Below are positions 61,807 to 64,000 of a DNA stretch of 64,000 bases, in pieces. The first letter of the stretch is position 1. Each line of letters opens with the position of its first letter. A program made the translations under genes and the position numbers. The notes beneath the pieces were generated by a model. That model saw only the letters and a list, made by a program, of their open reading frames with translations. It searched no databases and was not told the origin of the DNA. Origin of the DNA: Mycolicibacterium madagascariense (GTDB lineage Bacteria; Actinomycetota; Actinomycetes; Mycobacteriales; Mycobacteriaceae). The stretch lies in the NCBI RefSeq assembly GCF_010729665.1, contig NZ_AP022610.1:1736001-1800000 (forward strand), given 5' to 3'.

Positions 61807-62201
61807 ACGGGGATGACGTCGACGAGGCCGTCGAGACCGGCGAAGTCGCCGGCGTTGCGGCTGTACAGGTCGAGTCCGTGGGCGTGCGCGGTGGCAGCGA
61901 TCAGCAGGTCGGCGAACCGACTGCGTGGACGTCGGCCCGCGGCCACTACGGCGGCCACCACGAGCCCGTAGCTGCGGGCGGCTGCGGCATCGAAGGGTAG
62001 GGGCTCGAGCACCGACTCGACCTCTTGTAGGCGGGCCTGCCGCCTGGCCCGCTCCGCGGGAGATCGGGCGAGGAGCGGCCCGGCAGCAAGCTCCGCCGAG
62101 GTGATTGCCGAGATGGCCATCGTGTCGGGCAGCGCTGCGATGACTGCGGGGTCGTGCCAGTCGACGACGACTGATGTATCGAGCAGGCCAGCCGCCATCA
62201 C
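61803..62201 (-). CDS. vapC: VapC-family PIN-domain toxin
   Basis: A 132-residue PIN endonuclease. Acidic active-site residues are visible as Asp8 (LLDTSVVVD), the Glu of SAITSAELAAG and the Asp of SRFADLLIAATA. It would cleave RNA when free of its antitoxin. GTG 62201 overlaps the vapB stop (GTGA); ATG 62198 is an alternative. No sign of inactivation. Confidence 0.9.
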   Translation of the reverse strand: MMAAGLLDTSVVVDWHDPAVIAALPDTMAISAITSAELAAGPLLARSPAERARRQARLQEVESVLEPLPFDAAAARSYGLVVAAVVAAGRRPRSRFADLLIAATAHAHGLDLYSRNAGDFAGLDGLVDVIPV

Positions 62202-62446
62202 AGGGTCTGATCGACGTCGCGGTCCAGATCGTCGCGAAAGGCGCGGCGGTCGATGCGAATGTCGGTGCTGGCCATGCGAGTCAACTGCTCGCGCGTCAGG
62301 AACGTACGCCGGGCGGCCTGTACCGGACGGAGCTCGGCCACCGGTTCACCATTGCGCGTCACGACGAATGTCTGCCCGCCGGCGACGGCGTCGATGACCT
62401 TGGCGTTGTCGTTGCGGAGGTCACGCTGGGGGATGGTGATCGCCAT
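62198..62446 (-). CDS. vapB: VapB-like antitoxin (Phd/YefM type)
   Basis: An 82-residue protein with an N-terminal Phd/YefM-like DNA-binding domain (MAITIPQRDLRNDNAKVIDA, TFVVTRNGEPVAELRP) and a C-terminal toxin-binding tail (DIRIDRRAFRDDLDRDVDQTL). ATG 62446 is the natural domain start; TTG 62455 is longer. It precedes and overlaps vapC. The operator repeats at 62457-62485 lie directly upstream. Confidence 0.88.
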   Translation of the reverse strand: MAITIPQRDLRNDNAKVIDAVAGGQTFVVTRNGEPVAELRPVQAARRTFLTREQLTRMASTDIRIDRRAFRDDLDRDVDQTL

Positions 62447-62456
62447 GATCGCCAAC

Positions 62457-62485
62457 TGTAGCGCAATGTGCTACGGTGCGCTACA
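62457..62485. promoter_or_regulatory. vapBC operator candidate with three half-sites
   Basis: TGTAGCGCA (62457-62465) and TGCGCTACA (62477-62485) are perfect inverted arms. Between them, TGTGCTAC (62467-62474) is a further near-copy of the half-site. It lies immediately upstream of vapB and 4 nt downstream of the nuoN stop, as expected for autoregulation by the toxin-antitoxin complex. Confidence 0.6.
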
Positions 62486-62488
62486 CGG

Positions 62489-64000
62489 TCACGGCACGAA
62501 GTGGTTCGCGGTGTTCGCCAGGTCGAGGATCGGCTGGGGCAGGGCGCCGAGGGCGAGCGTGATGGCCGCACTGACGGTGACGGTCGCAGTGCTCAGGGCG
62601 CTCGGCACCACCACCGTGGGGGCGTTCTCGGGTGGATCGGTGAAGAACAGCAGCACGATGACCCTGACGTAGAAGTACGCTGCCACCGCGCTGGCGCAGA
62701 CGCCGACGATCACCAGTGGGGAGGCGCCGCCCTCGGCGGCGGCCTTGAAGACGGCGAACTTGCTGACGAAGCCACTCGTCAATGGGATGCCCGCGAACGC
62801 CAGCAGGAACAGCGAGAACACCACGCCCACCAGCGGATGGCTGCGACCGAGACCGGCCCACTGGGACAGGTCGGTCTCCTCCTCGCCCCCGGCGTTGCGC
62901 ACGACGCTGACGACGGCGAAGGCGCCGAGCGTGCTGAAGCCGTAGGCGAACAGATAGAACAGCGTCGCCGCGACGCCGTTGGCGTTCAGCGCGATGACAC
63001 CGGTCAGGATGAACCCGGCGTGGGCGACCGACGAGTAGGCCAGCATCCGCTTGACGTCGGTCTGCGACACCGCCGTCACCGTGCCGACCACCATCGTGAG
63101 GATCGCGATACCCCACATCAGCGGGCGCCAGTCGTCCTCGAAACCGGGCAGCGCGACCGAGAAGATGCGCAGCATGGCCCCGAAGGCGGCGATCTTGGTG
63201 GCCGCCGCCATGAACGCCGTCACCGGGATGGGGGCGCCCTGGTACACGTCGGGGATCCACGAATGAAACGGCACTGCACCGACTTTGAACAGCACGCCGA
63301 TGGAGAGCAGGGCGATGCCGACGAGCGCGAGCGTCGGTCGCTCGGAGCTCGACGCGGCCTGCTCACGAATGCCGTTGAGGCTCAACGTACCTGAGTAGCC
63401 GTAGAGCAGCGCGATGCCGTAGAGGAAGAACGCCGAGGAGAAGGCGCCGAGGAGGAAGTACTTGAGCGAGGCCTCCTGCGAGAGCAATCGCCGTCGCCGG
63501 GCCAGCCCGCACATCAGGTAGAGCGGCAGCGAGAACACCTCGAGCGCAACGAACATCGTCAGCAGGTCGTCGGCGGCGGGGAACAGCATCATCCCGGCGA
63601 GCGCGAACATCGTGAGCGGGAAGACCTCCGTCTGCGCGATGCCGGCCTTCGTCGCGATCTTCTCGGCGACGCTGCCGGGCACGGTCGACGCCATCGGGGT
63701 GAAGGCGTCCAGACCGCTCGCGCCCTCCGCCACGTCGACCTCGGAGGCGATGCGACGCTCGGCGATCAGGAGCGTGCCGATGATGCCGACCAGCAGCAGG
63801 GTGCCCTGCAGGAACAGTGCCGGCCGGTCGAGCGCGACGGCCCCCATCACGGCGGTATGGCCGGGTGACGCACCGAGACCGGTCCACTCGACGACGACCG
63901 CGACCAGCGCGGCGAGCTGCCCGGCGACGGCCAGCGCCGACTGCGTCCGGTACCGCACCGCGCGGGGCAGGAACGCTTCGACGAGCACGCCGAGGACGGC
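62489..64000 (-). CDS. nuoN: NADH-quinone oxidoreductase subunit N (5' end outside window)
   Basis: At least 503 residues of a complex I antiporter-like subunit are encoded, and the frame stays open to the window edge (before the ATG at 63988 it reads AVLG), so the true start lies outside. About 13 membrane helices are visible. Family signatures include ALEVFSLPLYLMCGL, EASLKYFLLGAFSSAFFLYG, FKVGAVPFHSWIPDVYQGAP and KRMLAYSSVAHAGF. It works in proton translocation within NDH-1. It is the last gene of the nuo operon in mycobacteria; vapBC follows directly. Confidence 0.95.
   Translation of the reverse strand, partial: AVLGVLVEAFLPRAVRYRTQSALAVAGQLAALVAVVVEWTGLGASPGHTAVMGAVALDRPALFLQGTLLLVGIIGTLLIAERRIASEVDVAEGASGLDAFTPMASTVPGSVAEKIATKAGIAQTEVFPLTMFALAGMMLFPAADDLLTMFVALEVFSLPLYLMCGLARRRRLLSQEASLKYFLLGAFSSAFFLYGIALLYGYSGTLSLNGIREQAASSSERPTLALVGIALLSIGVLFKVGAVPFHSWIPDVYQGAPIPVTAFMAAATKIAAFGAMLRIFSVALPGFEDDWRPLMWGIAILTMVVGTVTAVSQTDVKRMLAYSSVAHAGFILTGVIALNANGVAATLFYLFAYGFSTLGAFAVVSVVRNAGGEEETDLSQWAGLGRSHPLVGVVFSLFLLAFAGIPLTSGFVSKFAVFKAAAEGGASPLVIVGVCASAVAAYFYVRVIVLLFFTDPPENAPTVVVPSALSTATVTVSAAITLALGALPQPILDLANTANHFVP

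Overview
The window is GC-rich chromosomal DNA of a Mycobacteriaceae member, most likely a fast-growing environmental Mycolicibacterium. The evidence is protein content: MmpS/MmpL transporters, F420-linked LLM oxidoreductases, a UdgX-type uracil-DNA glycosylase, a TIGR00027 methyltransferase, and several gene neighbourhoods known from M. tuberculosis (Rv2435c-Rv2434c cyclase/channel pair, Rv3400-Rv3401 HAD/GH65 pair, Rv3167c-Rv3171c block, nuoN). Genes are densely packed and many junctions are 4-nt ATGA/GTGA overlaps. I saw no tRNA, rRNA, CRISPR array, insertion sequence or prophage.

Layout. 1-1378: a partial TetR gene and a divergent methyltransferase. 1392-6041 (minus): an operon of ferredoxin, ferredoxin reductase, beta-hydroxyacid dehydrogenase-like protein, carboxymuconolactone decarboxylase-like protein, cytochrome P450 and TetR. 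6352-10158: a small protein and a large BTAD/AAA regulator. 10216-13858 (minus): ABM-domain membrane protein, Bcr/CflA-type MFS transporter and guanine deaminase. 14352-19368 (plus): a membrane sensor with a cyclase-like domain, an MscS channel with a cyclic-nucleotide-binding-like domain, and an FAD oxidase, joined by GTGA overlaps; the cyclase and binding domains have both lost key residues. 19393-25505: CtaG-like protein, MarR, TetR with a divergent peroxiredoxin/DsbA-like pair, a small membrane protein, a ROK regulator and a PPOX/F420-type enzyme.

25543-29547: mmpL, mmpS and a TetR gene. 29643-33478: small proteins, an epimerase-like protein and an LLM enzyme. 33485-46475 is mainly carbohydrate and export functions: lipoprotein alpha-galactosidase, TetR with a divergent MMPL transporter, a Leloir cluster (galK, galT, DeoR) divergent from a sodium:solute symporter, and a GH65 phosphorylase with a beta-phosphoglucomutase-like HAD. 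46568-53481: UdgX, esterase, G6PDH-like LLM enzyme, DUF72, flavoprotein, ketopantoate reductase-like protein and quinone oxidoreductase.

53606-61452 resembles M. tuberculosis Rv3171c-Rv3167c in reversed orientation, with an LLM enzyme and an EthA/MymA-type Baeyer-Villiger monooxygenase between the Rv3170- and Rv3169-like genes. The right end holds a hypothetical gene, a vapBC toxin-antitoxin pair and the 3' part of nuoN. Inverted repeats that look like regulator operators occur in many divergent intergenic gaps, and two long hairpins (23277-23351 and 58489-58552) look like dispersed palindromic elements. Ortholog names rest on remembered families and gene order, not on a search.
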